NCBI GenBank assembly: GCA_007922225.1
Contig: ML680053.1
Span: forward strand, 17,683,730-17,747,729
Length of the DNA: 64,000 nucleotides
Reading direction: 5' to 3'
Origin: Emydura subglobosa
Lineage: Eukaryota; Chordata; Testudines; Chelidae
In this document: positions 22,262 through 32,954 of the stretch, piece by piece
How positions within the stretch are numbered: position 1 is the first letter of the stretch
Layout: each line of letters opens with the position of its first letter
The notes under the pieces: generated by a model
Told to the model about the DNA's origin: nothing
The model's input: the letters and a program-made list of their open reading frames with translations, nothing else
The model's database searches: none
Translations under genes and position numbers: made by a program

Positions 22262-22545
22262 CCGAGCAGACAAATAGCATTTGCTTCGCTATAACTACGT
22301 TGCTCAGTGAAAAATCCACACCCCTGAGCGACATAGTTATACTGACCTTAATCCCCCTTCCCTTCCAGGAAGACAGTGGGAGAGCTTCTCCCACTGACAG
22401 CTACCATTGCTTGTGGAGGGGGTTTTATTATGCTGACGGGAGAGCTCTTTTTCATTGGCTTACAGTGTCTTCACCAGACCTGCTACAGCGGCACAGCTAG
22501 CTTGGTGCTGCAGCACCAATGTAAATGTGTAGTGTAGATCTGCTC
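22262..22545. mobile_element. Harbinger-like MITE
   Basis: A MITE with a right terminus TGTAGTGTAGATCTGCTC and an internal hairpin (TTGCTCAGTG...CCCCTGAGCGACATAG). It also has inverted GGGAGAGCT/AGCTTCTCCC motifs. It shares the CGACATA-GTT and TGACGGGAGAGCT words with the element at 29609-29932. The left terminus is decayed (GAGCAGACAAATAG). No coding capacity. Confidence 0.7.
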
Positions 22546-22559
22546 TAAGAGCGCTAGGC

Positions 22560-25500
22560 TACAGATTTATCTCTACTCGTTATTTTCTCTTCACTACACA
22601 AGTGCCCTTTCTGACGACAGAAAGCGCATATGTGGGTGACTAAGTCAGTATGATTGAAACCTGAGGTATATTTTTTTAACTCATCAAAATTTTCATTCTT
22701 TGAGGCATAGCAAGACATTGATACTTAAAGATTTTGTGCATATTTCACTGCTCCTGCAAAACTGTGTCTTTAACAACAATATCTAGAAAGGGAGGCTATG
22801 TTCCTTTCACCTTTTCAGAATGAATTAGAGGCGTAAAATGTGGCTGCTAGTTCTTCTAGGGCTTTGTCCAAATGCTGCTACAGAACATTTTGACACTGGT
22901 GTCAATTACATGCAGAACATACAATCCTAGTTTCCATAAAGAGCATTATAGGATAGCAGAAAGGAGGACTAGAAGGTTAGAGTCTTCAGCTGGCCACAGG
23001 AAAAGGCACTCTCACTTGTTCTCTCCTTCTACCAACAAACAGTTAGATTGTTACTTTGCACTCAAAGCTACACAAAATATTGCCAAATGGGAAATAAACA
23101 GTCCATGAGATTATAGTACATTGCCTGAAGCTAAAGGTAAAATGCACAAATGAACAAATAAAACTATTTTTTATTGCTACTACCCTTGAAAATAGTTGGG
23201 ATTTTTTTACATTTTCTGGATTTTTAACTCCACTTTTAGCCACCCCTTTGAAGCTTACTAGGTCAGGGAGCTCTCAGGGGCCTTCTTTCCTTCCTGTCAG
23301 AGGTAAATTTCAAGGGGGGAGAAGCATTAAGACATTCTCTCTCCTATTTCCCTTCTCAGAGGAGTGGTCAGATTGAAGGACCTCTGACAGCCTGTTTCTG
23401 GGTCATTCACAATTCCCTTCTTTTCCCACCATGCTCCAGGGGAAAAGTAATTTCTATTAGACTGTACCAGTAGCAATTTACTTTCTTCTATCCTGGTTCT
23501 GGGGTGTTGGCTGGTGCATTGTGGAAGATTCTGCCTATTCTCAAATGTGGCCTCGTTCACCACCACCTGCATAGACTGGGGAGCCAGATCCTCACTGAGT
23601 TCATTTCCTGCCTTGTGATGTGAACCGCCTAGGAGAATAACGGGATGCCTTATGGTACTCCTTGTGCTGGCGTGTAGGACAAGCAGCAATTTTCCCCGTA
23701 GACCTTTTATTCTGGTCATGAGTTATCCTGATTACCGCAGGGGTATTTGTAAGAGTTCTTTGAATAGTTTGACTTTGGTGGCAGACATCTCACAGCCTTT
23801 GGTATTTAAACTGAAATTTATTCTCCAGTTTGGAGAAAAATCAATCTCTCCTTTGTTCTTGTTTAGCCAGCCTAATTTACGGGAGCAGAAGACCTGGTCA
23901 AAAAATGGTAAGTACATTTCAGAAGAAGAAACTGAACAATTTTTATTTTCTCTGTTTTTGTTAGAAATAACCAAACAGGTTGTCCCTGGGGCGGATTGGG
24001 GAGATGGAACCCTTTATTGCCTGCTCGTTCCACCTCAACGCTGCGAGTGAGCAATGAGGGGGTTACTTTACAATTCTTTTATCCATAACAGTATGTAAAT
24101 GTATGCATTTTCAGCAACTCCCCATAGACCCTTACTTGGTTACATTGACACCTATAAAATGAATATTATCAACTAGATGATGAATACAATTATAGCCGCC
24201 CCTGTGGGTTGTTTACAGGATTAACATACAGAGGGCATGCACATCACCTTAAAACCTGTTAATTTTACACTAACATTCTTTGAAGTAAAGGTATCTCGCG
24301 GGGAAGGAAGGTAATGCTTTTTTCCCACCTAAGGGCTTGAGCAGGAGGGGGAATAGTTATTTTGTTAGCCTCATCCCCTGCACAGATGGCCAGGAAGGGA
24401 GGAAAAGAAGAGAGATAACAAGACTCTAACTAGAATTCTCACCAATTAACAGAAACAAGGTTTTTCCCTTACCATGACCCCATTCCCTGTAACTTAGACC
24501 TGACCATTTCTCCAGCTTTTAACTCTTTACTCTCCTACAGTTTTTATTTTATTTATTTGCTTTTTTTTTTTTTAATTATCAATTTTATGATAAAATAGGC
24601 AAACGTTTTAGTTTTGGTAATTTTAGGTGTGTTTCCCCTTCTTTCTCTCCCCCTTATTTCCTTCCATTTCTTTTCTTTTTTTCTCCCCATCATCCATTTT
24701 GTCACTGAAAAAGGAGGGGGAAATTATCTACAATATAACATAATACCTTTTCAGATTGCAAACACTCAAGCAGGAATACTTTTGAGAAAGTAAACAAATG
24801 TCTACAGAATTTTCCAGCCACCTCTAACTTTAAATGCATACCCTAAAAACTTCTGAATTCTGACATAGATTGGGAAACTCCAGCATGGGTAGCTTTTACT
24901 TTAAGTGAAAGCACTCTTGTTTGTGCTGTTTATGCCAACCATTTATCAGATGGATGTGCTGTGTCCCCATTGATTTATTTCCTGCCACCACCTCAGAAAG
25001 AGTAAAGTTACTTAGAGCTTTGAGTTCAGAAAATCCTGGGTATTATTGTTCATGGAAAGGGTTTCTCCCAGGCATACGAGGCACTGGATAGGGACATTGA
25101 TCCTGCACAAGACCACATCTCTTGAAGCCCTTGCAGGGCTCAGGGCCTGACATAGTCCCAGTAAGGGATAAGGGAAGAGCTGTCTACACTAAACCAATCT
25201 GAACTACACTAATAAAAACTGACTATTTACAAGGAAGATTAATCTATGCTGGGGGGGTGTGTCTAATCTCATGACACAAAGATGAGTCCTATTTGATCTC
25301 TGTGGTAGTGGTGAAGAAACTGAGATGGTTGAGGATTAATGTTGAGCAATGATGTTGCTCTCATGTGAAACCTCAGCCTTTTGAGGCAGTTTTGCAGCTC
25401 AATGCCCAAATCACCATATCACACAAATGGGAATGCGAGGTCCCCACAGAAGAAGTAAAAGTTACATAAAATATATATATGGGGGTGGCAGGATCTGGAT

Positions 25501-26385
25501 TGTAGTTATGTGATTCTGTTTGAATCATTCCTCATGTTTCCCAAGACTCAAAAGTAACAACCCCTGTCCCAAATTGACTTTCACCTTCTCCAGCAGCACA
25601 GTACCATGGAGTATCCTCCATGCAGAGATTTTTAATTCCTTTTATGTGACAGACACGGAAATCGTTCTTGCCTTACTCCTGAGCTGTCCCATTGATCTCA
25701 AGCGAACTATTTGTTTGAGTAAGGTGATCAGGATTTGGCCTAAGAATCTCATTTACATCTCACTTCCTTGAGCATCCCAGTACTATTCACATCACAGGGA
25801 TCTGCTGTCAAACCCATAAAGTTAACTTTCTCTTCAATTTTAGCTACTTTGAGAAGAGTCTGTTCCCATGTTTTGATCCCTATAGGACACCAACTCACAT
25901 TGCAAATCCAATCTCTGATTTATGTCTTCATTCCCTGTTTATCATTCCTGATGGTTTTTGTGATGACCAATCCCCTGACATAGAAAGGGAGAGTGCAGAC
26001 ATCAAAAGTGCCATTGGCTCCTTCATAACTGACTCTGACAAGGATAGGTGGTGTTGTTTCATAGTTCTGAACAAGTTTTTCTCCCTGGACTTTTCCAATT
26101 ATTTTTTTTCTTTCTCTCTTCCCTTCTTGTAGATGAGACTAATAAGGGGAATGAGTTCACTGCAGAAAATTACACAGAACATAATAGCAGCAGAAAAAAA
26201 TCCACAAATAAAAACAAACATTGGACAAAGAAAGCCTAAATTTACATATTTGTTTTTATGTACTCGTGTCTTTGACGGGATTTGTTTGTATCTGAGTAAG
26301 GGCTTCAGGATTTGGCCCATCCACCTCAGTCACCCCCTCGGCCCACACATGGACAAATATGACAGATCCTTTTAAGTGAGAGTTC
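22560..26385. other. Long stretch without recognised gene
   Basis: AT-rich with scattered open frames of 60-130 codons on both strands. The longest, near 23327-23719 (-) and 23652-24050 (+), overlap each other and show no domain I know. A remnant of a Harbinger-like MITE may lie at about 25180-25270 (GCTGTCTACACTAAACCAA). A pyrimidine-rich block sits at 24540-24700. Confidence 0.4.
23867..23907 (+). other. Candidate cryptic exon (very weak)
   Basis: A strong pyrimidine tract ending TTGTTTAG precedes 41 bases that end in ATG|GTAAGT, a near-ideal donor. Two frames are open. It is unusually short and has no visible partners. Confidence 0.15.
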
Positions 26386-26387
26386 AG

Positions 26388-26545
26388 GAATTAATCAATT
26401 CTAAGGCCAGAAGGGACCATTATGATAATCTAATCTGACCACCTGTGTAACACAGACCACAGAACTTCCCCAAAATAATTTCTAGATCGCATCAGGAATT
26501 CATCTGGTCTCCCTCCAAATTTTCTCCTTATTAAAGGAGCTAAGC
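26388..26545 (-). mobile_element. CR1 LINE 3' tail
   Basis: Minus orientation. The + strand shows TTCTAAGGCCAGAAGGGACC and ATAATCTAATCTGACCACCT, the complement of a CR1 3' end. Confidence 0.85.
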
Positions 26546-26884
26546 ATTGCCTACATCGAAGGCTTGGAAAATACTAAAATCATAGCACCATCTTGTGTTT
26601 GAGTACAAAATAGAGGAAAGGCAAAAGAAGGGAAGGGACTGCTTTATGACTGCTAGTTACCCAGAAAGGGTGCACAGGAGGTAGAGCCATGGGTCTCTGC
26701 CTCACGCTGCACTGAACAGTGGTGGTACTCAGCCATGCAAGGGAGCCAACGCTTACCCTGTGAAGGTGTATAGCAACAGGCACACTCCTCCCAGGATGCC
26801 TGGGAGATACAGGATGGATTGTACAGAACCACCTCTCCCCTGGCACAGGACTATGGCTAAAATCCAAACTGGAGTCCATAATAA

Positions 26885-27705
26885 GAACATAAGAATGGCC
26901 ATACTGTGTCAGATAAATGGTCCATTTAGCCCAGTAACCTGTCTTCTGATAATGGCTGGTGCCAGATGCTTCCTAAAGGAAGAACAGAGAGTAAATTTAT
27001 CAAATGATCCATCCCCTGTCATCCAGTCCCAATTTCCGGCAGTCAGTGGTATAGGGACACCCAGAGCATGAGGTTGCAACCCTGAACATCATGGCTAATA
27101 GTCATTGATGAACCTCTCCTCCATGAACATAGCTAATTCTATTTTGAACCCAGTTATACTTCTGGCTTTCATAACATTCCCTGGCAACAAGTTCTACAGC
27201 TTGACTATGCATATGTGAAGAAATACTTCCTTATGTTTGTTTTAAATCTTCAGTTAATTAATTTCTTTGGGTGACTCCTGCTTCTAGTGTTATGTGAAGG
27301 GGTAAATAACACTTACCTATACACTTTCTCTATACTATACCTTTTATGATTTTATAGACCCCTATCATACTGCCCCCAATAGATGTTTCTTCTCCAAGCT
27401 GAACAATCCCAGTTTTTTTAATATCACCTCATATGGAAGCTGTTCCATACCTGTAATCATTTTGTTGTCCTTCTCTGTACTTTTTCCAATTCTAATATCT
27501 TTTTCGAGATGGGGCAACCAGAACTCAAGGTGTGGGCATACCATGGATTTATATAGTGGCACTGTGATATTTACTGTCTTATTATCTATCTCTTTCCTAA
27601 TGGATCTTAACAGTGTTAGTTTTTCTGACTATCCCTGCACATTGAACAAATGTTTCCAGAGATCTATCCACAGTGACTCCAAGATCTTTTTCTTGAAGGC
27701 CTGTG
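26885..27705 (-). mobile_element. CR1 LINE 3' fragment
   Basis: Minus orientation, same subfamily as 315-985 and longer. The tail begins at ATAAGAACATAAGAATGGCC (26880-26900). The C-terminal ORF2 remnant lies at 27365-27600 (minus strand, e.g. LPYEVILKKLGLFSLEKK). The 5' truncation is at about 27705, near GACTCCAAGATCTTTTTCTT. Frameshifts are present. Confidence 0.9.
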
Positions 27706-27894
27706 GGATGGACTACATGCGTCTAATCCTGAAGTCGGTAGGAAAGTGTTAGCTATTGTAGAGAAAGGACTCCAGTTTCCAACTCTTATTGCGAGGACAT
27801 GCAGGTGTGCCCAGTTGTGCTCAGTATGTGAGAAATGCGTGAGTCTGCGTGGTTGAGAAAGAAGTTCTAGAGAAGCATGGTTACTCGAGTGTTC

Positions 27895-28110
27895 ATAGCT
27901 AGGACTTGACTCAGCTCCACTGAAGTCAACAGGAATATTTCCATTAACTTCAGTGGGTGCTGGATTAATCTCCTGGTGGTCAGATCCTAGTGAGGACTAA
28001 AGCCCCAATCCCGAAAGAAGAACTATGCAGGCAGACCTTTACACCTATGCAAAGCATGATTAAATTCAATGGGGCTGCAGTTGGGCACAAGGATCCATCC
28101 AGTTCTCCTT
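27895..28110. repeat. Short palindromic MITE fragments
   Basis: The core CCACTGAAGTCAACAGGAAT...CATTAACTTCAGTGGG (27918-27957) forms an imperfect hairpin. The adjacent 27998-28110 (CAATCCCGAAAGAAG...CTTGCAGGATCC) looks like a second, related element. Confidence 0.45.
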
Positions 28111-28659
28111 GCAGGATCCAGGTTTTAGTGAGTAAGTGGACTCCACACTGTGGTGAGGTACTCACAGATTTATGATTTTGCTTACATATATATAGAGAGA
28201 GACTCTGAAATTTCAGGGCTGGAAGCTGTGGCATATTGAGGACTATGTTGGAATTGCAAGCTGTCTCTTTACAAGTGTGTGTGTGGGGTGGTTTCCTGTT
28301 CCTGTTTCCAGGCTAGGAGGCTCTGTCAGGAAGCATGTGATTAGAGTTGGTCTGGATAGCAGCAGCCTAGAATAGGGTGGAGTGAATTGTGCTCCCCCTG
28401 TCTTGAGGGGCAGCTGTCTGTTTTTGGTTATTGCGCATTGACATCCTGTATGCCAAGAATAAAAGTGGTGTTAGACTGCAACCTTTCAGCAAGAGTATTG
28501 AGGATTTTATCTGACTTCTCTGTGTCTATGCTGTGAATATGATGGAAGATAAAAGGATTCATCTATCTTCAATACCTGAAGCTAGAGTGGTTGCATTCTT
28601 ACAGTGCATGAGACCGTGATCCCTGTACCAGAAGCAAAAGGAGGGAGGAAATTCCTGTT

Positions 28660-29092
28660 TTTTTCAACAGAAGTCAACATTTCAATGAAAACTTTGTAGA
28701 AAAATGGATTTTTTGAGACTACTTCAAGCCAGCTATACTGCAACCATTTCTCAAGAAGTTCTAAAATGCATGGGGAAAGGGTCAGAAGAGAATACTTTAT
28801 GAAGCAATGAATTTAAGCAAGAAGAGAAGAGCACAGGTGGATAAATCTGTGTATTTTATTTGCTGAAATCTCACACAATATTTCAGAAATGTGATTCCCT
28901 TTTCCCTAGTAAAAGCTTCTGCCCACTGTTTTGATATATTTATGCCTGAAGAAAATTATGATAAAAAAGTCCATTCCCAGTTTTTCACTGGACATAAGGA
29001 TGCTGGGAATTTTTTTTGAATTTCAACAAAAGCTTTTCATTAACTTTGAATTTCAATAAAACAAACAAAATCACAGTTTTTGACCAGCTCTA
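28660..29092. mobile_element. hAT-like MITE, TAGAGCTGGTC family
   Basis: The right terminus AGTTTTTGACCAGCTCTA (29075-29092) is the complement of the family's TAGAGCTGGTC end. The body is rich in TTTCAATGAAA-type words. The left terminus is not identified, so the start is approximate. Confidence 0.5.
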
Positions 29093-29254
29093 GGTGGCAG
29101 CTGCATTCCATGAGCATTTAAAATGGAGCTATTCAAAGCATTGGATGTTTTTGTCAGAAGCAATCCAATGTGACAATTCTGGGATGGACTATATGACTAT
29201 ATCCTTTCCCTTATATCAATGATTCTTTGAGTTGTTGATCATGGCAAATCGGAT

Positions 29255-29500
29255 TATTCTAGGAGGTAAGGTGCAGTACTAGGAATCATGAAAGGGTTGT
29301 TCCGGGTTTTACCACTTACTTACTGTGTGGCCTTTGAAAAGTTACATCACTTCCTTATGTCTAAATTTCCCCATTCAGCCAATGGAACAAATAATACTTC
29401 TTTACATCACAGGGACATTGCGAGGTTTAGTTTATTAATTAGATAAATATAATTCTTATAAATAGAGTTGTTTGCGATCTTTGAATGGAAGGTATTATGC
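29255..29500 (+). mobile_element. MIR-like SINE
   Basis: The MIR-type order is visible: CCACTTACTTACTGTGTGGCC, then AAAGTTACATCACTTCCTTA, AATTTCCCCATTCAGCCAAT, and a CACAGGGACATTGCGAGGTT block. This matches the conserved core and 3' part of CORE/MIR SINEs. Confidence 0.75.
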
Positions 29501-29605
29501 CAAGTATCATTGTAAAGGTAAATAGCAGAAATTCAGTCTGCTTGTGTAATTGTAAATGCATTGCCCTCGTATACTTCATCTTTGGCTATACCTAGTAAAA
29601 GTGAC

Positions 29606-29935
29606 TCAGGCCTTATCTACATGAGCACTTATGCCAGCAAAACTTTTGACGCTCAGAGGTATGAAAAAATACCCCCCGAGCGACATAAATGTTGCCAGCA
29701 TAAGTGCTTTTATAGCCTTGTTAGGATGACGGGAGAGAGCTCTCCCACCAATATAATAAAACCACCTTAACGAGCAACGGTAGTTATGTCAGTGGGAGAG
29801 TGTCTCCTGTCAACGTAATACTGTCCACACAAATGCTTATGCTGGCAAAACTTAAGTTGCTCAGAAGTGTGCTTTTTCACACCTCTGAACAACAAAAATT
29901 TTGCCTTCATAAGTTCTAGTGTAGATAAGGCCTCA
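29606..29935. repeat. TCA target-site duplication pair
   Basis: TCA at 29606-29608 and at 29933-29935 directly flank the MITE at 29609-29932. Three-base duplications of this kind are typical of PIF/Harbinger insertions. Confidence 0.65.
29609..29932. mobile_element. Harbinger-like MITE with intact ends
   Basis: A 324-base element with perfect terminal inverted repeats, GGCCTTATCTACA and TGTAGATAAGGCC. Sub-terminal parts also pair (CTTATGCCAGCAAAACTT near the left end, repeated at 29838-29854 near the right). Internal motifs GAGCGACATAAATG and GACGGGAGAG link it to 22262-22545. No coding capacity, so it would have relied on a Harbinger transposase supplied in trans. Confidence 0.85.
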
Positions 29936-29959
29936 TAAACCACTCTAAACAAACTTGTA

Positions 29960-31360
29960 GAAAGTGTGCTGAGTTAAATGGTGATTGTAATGCTATTTCT
30001 ATAAGACTGCAATAGGTTTGGCACATGGGACATTCTTTGCTCTGAAAAGAATGAAAAACCTTTAAAATGTAAATGCACTTGTTATCTCAGCAGAATGACC
30101 TCATCTGAATGCTAAGTAGAGCCAAAGTGAGCTGTTAATCAGAGTTTAAGCTCCAGCAAACAAGTGTCTTGCCAATAAATTCCAGGACCATCTACTGTGA
30201 TTTGTTCAATAGAATCAGGCTTGCAATTGAAAACAATGCCTTTCTTGTTTAATTTCTGTTAGCATGCAGCTGAAGTGCCTGAGGTACAGACCTGCTATGA
30301 TCATCAGAAATCAAACTGGGCAATGTTCAGAACTCAAGGCTACAAATATCATATCATCTCCCATTGAATGTTACCCAGATTGCCAAGATTATTGAGGGCA
30401 CTAGGAAAAAAGGAGAAATTGGGAACACAGTTTAAAGAATGTCATTACTTACCAAAATATGACGTATTCATCTGTAAACTTAATCATCTAAAAACATTGG
30501 GCATGGTTCAGTCCTGGCTTACGTCCACTTCTACCAATATAGCCCCAGGAGCAGAGAAGGTAGCTGCCAAAATTCCACAGGATGGAGAATTCCTGCAACT
30601 CCCATTCTACCACAGGTCCACAGCAGGAAAGTGGATGCGGCTGGTTAAAGAAGAGGCATTCCCAGGATGTGAATTCAGCACACCCCAAGAAAACTTCCAC
30701 TGGTGAGGTTGTTACATAACCCTGATTGGGCATTAAAGGGTATGGAACCCACAGGGAAGACCTCAGTGCTTAACATGGTAAAAGTGTGCGTGTGGGGGTA
30801 TTTGGGGGGGGGGAGGGGAGCACGATCATAATCTGGAATTATGATCCTCATGGGAGTAAGGGATCAAAATACTTTTGAGGATCTGGGCCAGTGCTTAAAG
30901 GGTGTCCCTGAGTGATGCAGCTCTATCTATTGCTTTATTTATTTGTGCCACCCCTTGTGACACCCCCTTTTCCGTACTTTAGGTACTGAGTAGCCACCAC
31001 TCACAGCTGGCCATCATCACCACTGGGAATTAACTGGGTCCAGCTTTTGTTTATTTTAATTACTGTCTTTATCTCCAGAACAAAAATTTCTAATGACAGA
31101 ATTAAGGCCATGAAAACTGTGTTTCCCTACCACTAGCAGAAAGAAACTGCATGAGATACAAATTAATGTTCTGAGTACATACAAATTTAGCCTGACTTGT
31201 ATAAAACATATGATTGTGACTTCAATTAAAAATATGTATTAAAACAAACCACCAAAGGAAAGAACATGTTGCTGAAATTATTCAGTTGTAGGAATAAGTA
31301 TGAACCGCCACCACCCACCATGGATACTGACTAATCCATATACCATTTTATTTATACTTG
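29960..31360. other. No gene recognised
   Basis: A 112-codon frame at 30368-30706 (+) has no recognisable domain and is partly mirrored by a minus-strand frame. A run of ten G lies at 30804-30813. Confidence 0.4.
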
Positions 31361-31367
31361 TTCTATG

Positions 31368-31467
31368 AGGCCTCCATTCAGGAAAGCATCCTTATTTAGG
31401 AACATTTTTAAGCATGTGCTTAAATTTAAGCATAAGATTAAGTGCTTGCCTGGACTAAGGCCTCTAT
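31368..31467. repeat. Short palindromic MITE
   Basis: The ends GAGGCCTCCATTCAGGAAAG and CTTGCCTGGACTAAGGCCTC are imperfect inverted repeats. The middle holds AAGCATGTGCTTAAATTTAAGCA, itself palindromic. This element type is widespread in turtles as I recall it. Confidence 0.6.
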
Positions 31468-31469
31468 GT

Positions 31470-32500
31470 TTAAATACTACATTTAACACTAAGATTATTA
31501 GTTTCTCACTATTTAAATATACTTCCCTATGAAGTTTAGAAATGAGAATCATCATATCACATTCAAATTACCTGGTTAATTTCTATTCTTCAAAAATCTT
31601 AAGAGTATGAAGCTTCCGTTCCAAGGTCTATCAACATTGTTTTTTAACTAAATCTGCCTTGAGCTTCCCGTGCCTCAGAATTACCCTTTGAGAATCACTA
31701 GGACAGCAGAGATTCATTCTGGTTATGCCTGAGGGATCCTTTCAATTCCAAAAACATCAGATGCTACAAAAGCAGAAGGTTCCAATCATAGTTTCTTACC
31801 AATTATTTTAAAATTATTATTGATACCAAAATAATGTAACCTTTTAGGAATCTCAGAGTATTTGTTTGTGGTCTCTGACAAGAATTAGTGCTCTTTTTTT
31901 ATGTACAGAAACAGGGGTCAAATACAACCTATGGAAAATCCTGAATTCCACTTGCCTTAATGCCAGATTCATTGGTTTTTAGTATTATTCTGAATTTTTG
32001 TCTTAATTTTTATTCATATACTGAGAAATTAAGTCCTTTTCCCATACAACTTTCATGCAACTGGGTATTTTAGAAGTTTCTTTTAATAAAAAGTTATATA
32101 TCTATGAGGGTTGATATCTTTGTTGCCTGAGGTTTTTTCAAGGGAGTTTTTAATGTTCAAATTCAGGAAAATTGGCCCTTTTTAATTAAAATGTTGCCAG
32201 TGCAGACTGTCATTTAAAATTATGCTTAGTTTCTTGAATTTCATAAAAGACTCATTGTCAAATAAGTCAGAAAATTGGATCATGCCACCCCCAGTCCACT
32301 TATTCCAGTACAATGCATTGTTTTTCTTTACTGTTGAGTTTCCACCTCCTTGGCTGATATTTCACTTTCCGAAGAAATTAATATCATAGTTTACAAGAGT
32401 GTTAAACTATTAGATTTGCTGGCCAGAACAGGACCTTTTCCTTATATCAGCCCTGGTACTATTTTAAAACGGAAGTTTTATTGAACTGAGTATCCAAACA
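31470..32500. other. No gene recognised
   Basis: AT-rich, non-coding, without a repeat family I can name. Confidence 0.45.
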
Positions 32501-32506
32501 ATAGAG

Positions 32507-32572
32507 ACACAAGGGGAGCGAGGTAATATCTTTTATTGGACCAACTTCTGTTTCAAAAGAGACAAGGTTTCA
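32507..32572 (-). repeat. Short interspersed repeat of unknown class
   Basis: GAGGTAATATCTTTTATTGG followed by ACCAACTTCTGTTTC and AGAGACAAGG. Its complement matches 36700-36760. It abuts the 5' truncation point of the CR1 that follows. Confidence 0.55.
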
Positions 32573-32580
32573 ATCTACCC

Positions 32581-32820
32581 AGAGTGATGTTCTTGTCCAT
32601 CCTCCCTGTTGAAGGAAAAGGCCCAGGTTGAGACTGTCACATTGCGGAAGTAAATGCGTGGTTACACAGGTGGTGTGTAAGAGAGGGCTTTGGATTCTTC
32701 GATCATGGGATGTTGTTCCAGGAAGGATTACTAGGAAGAGACGGGATTCACCTAACAAAGAGAGGGAAGAGTATCTTCGCAGACAGGCTGGCTAACCTAG
32801 TGATGAGGGCTTTAATCTAG
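32581..32820 (+). pseudogene. CR1 ORF1 C-terminus (esterase-like region)
   Basis: CR1-type ORF1 proteins carry a C-terminal SGNH-esterase-like domain; its role in retrotransposition is unclear. One frame from 32581 to the stop at 32818-32820 reads through VMFLSILPV, VNAWLHRWC, FGFFDHGMLF and LLGRDGIHLTKRGK. The DGIH block has the D-x-x-H spacing of the C-terminal catalytic Asp and His of SGNH hydrolases. A single in-frame TGA at 32629-32631 sits where a CGA-to-TGA CpG decay is plausible. The catalytic Ser block lies upstream of the truncation and is missing. Confidence 0.75.
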
Positions 32821-32954
32821 GTTCGATAGGGGACGGGGACCTAAGCCTGAAGGTAAGTGGGGAAGTGGGACACCACGAGGAAGCAGAAGGAGGAGGGTGC
32901 AACAGGGGAGGCCTCCGGAATTGCACTGAGAAAGTAGGGCAATCGGCCAGTTAT

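Noticed and set aside
28230..28500. Possible LTR end with AATAAA at about 28460
   Set aside because: Only the poly(A) word and a GT-rich stretch support it; no ends or promoter layout were seen.
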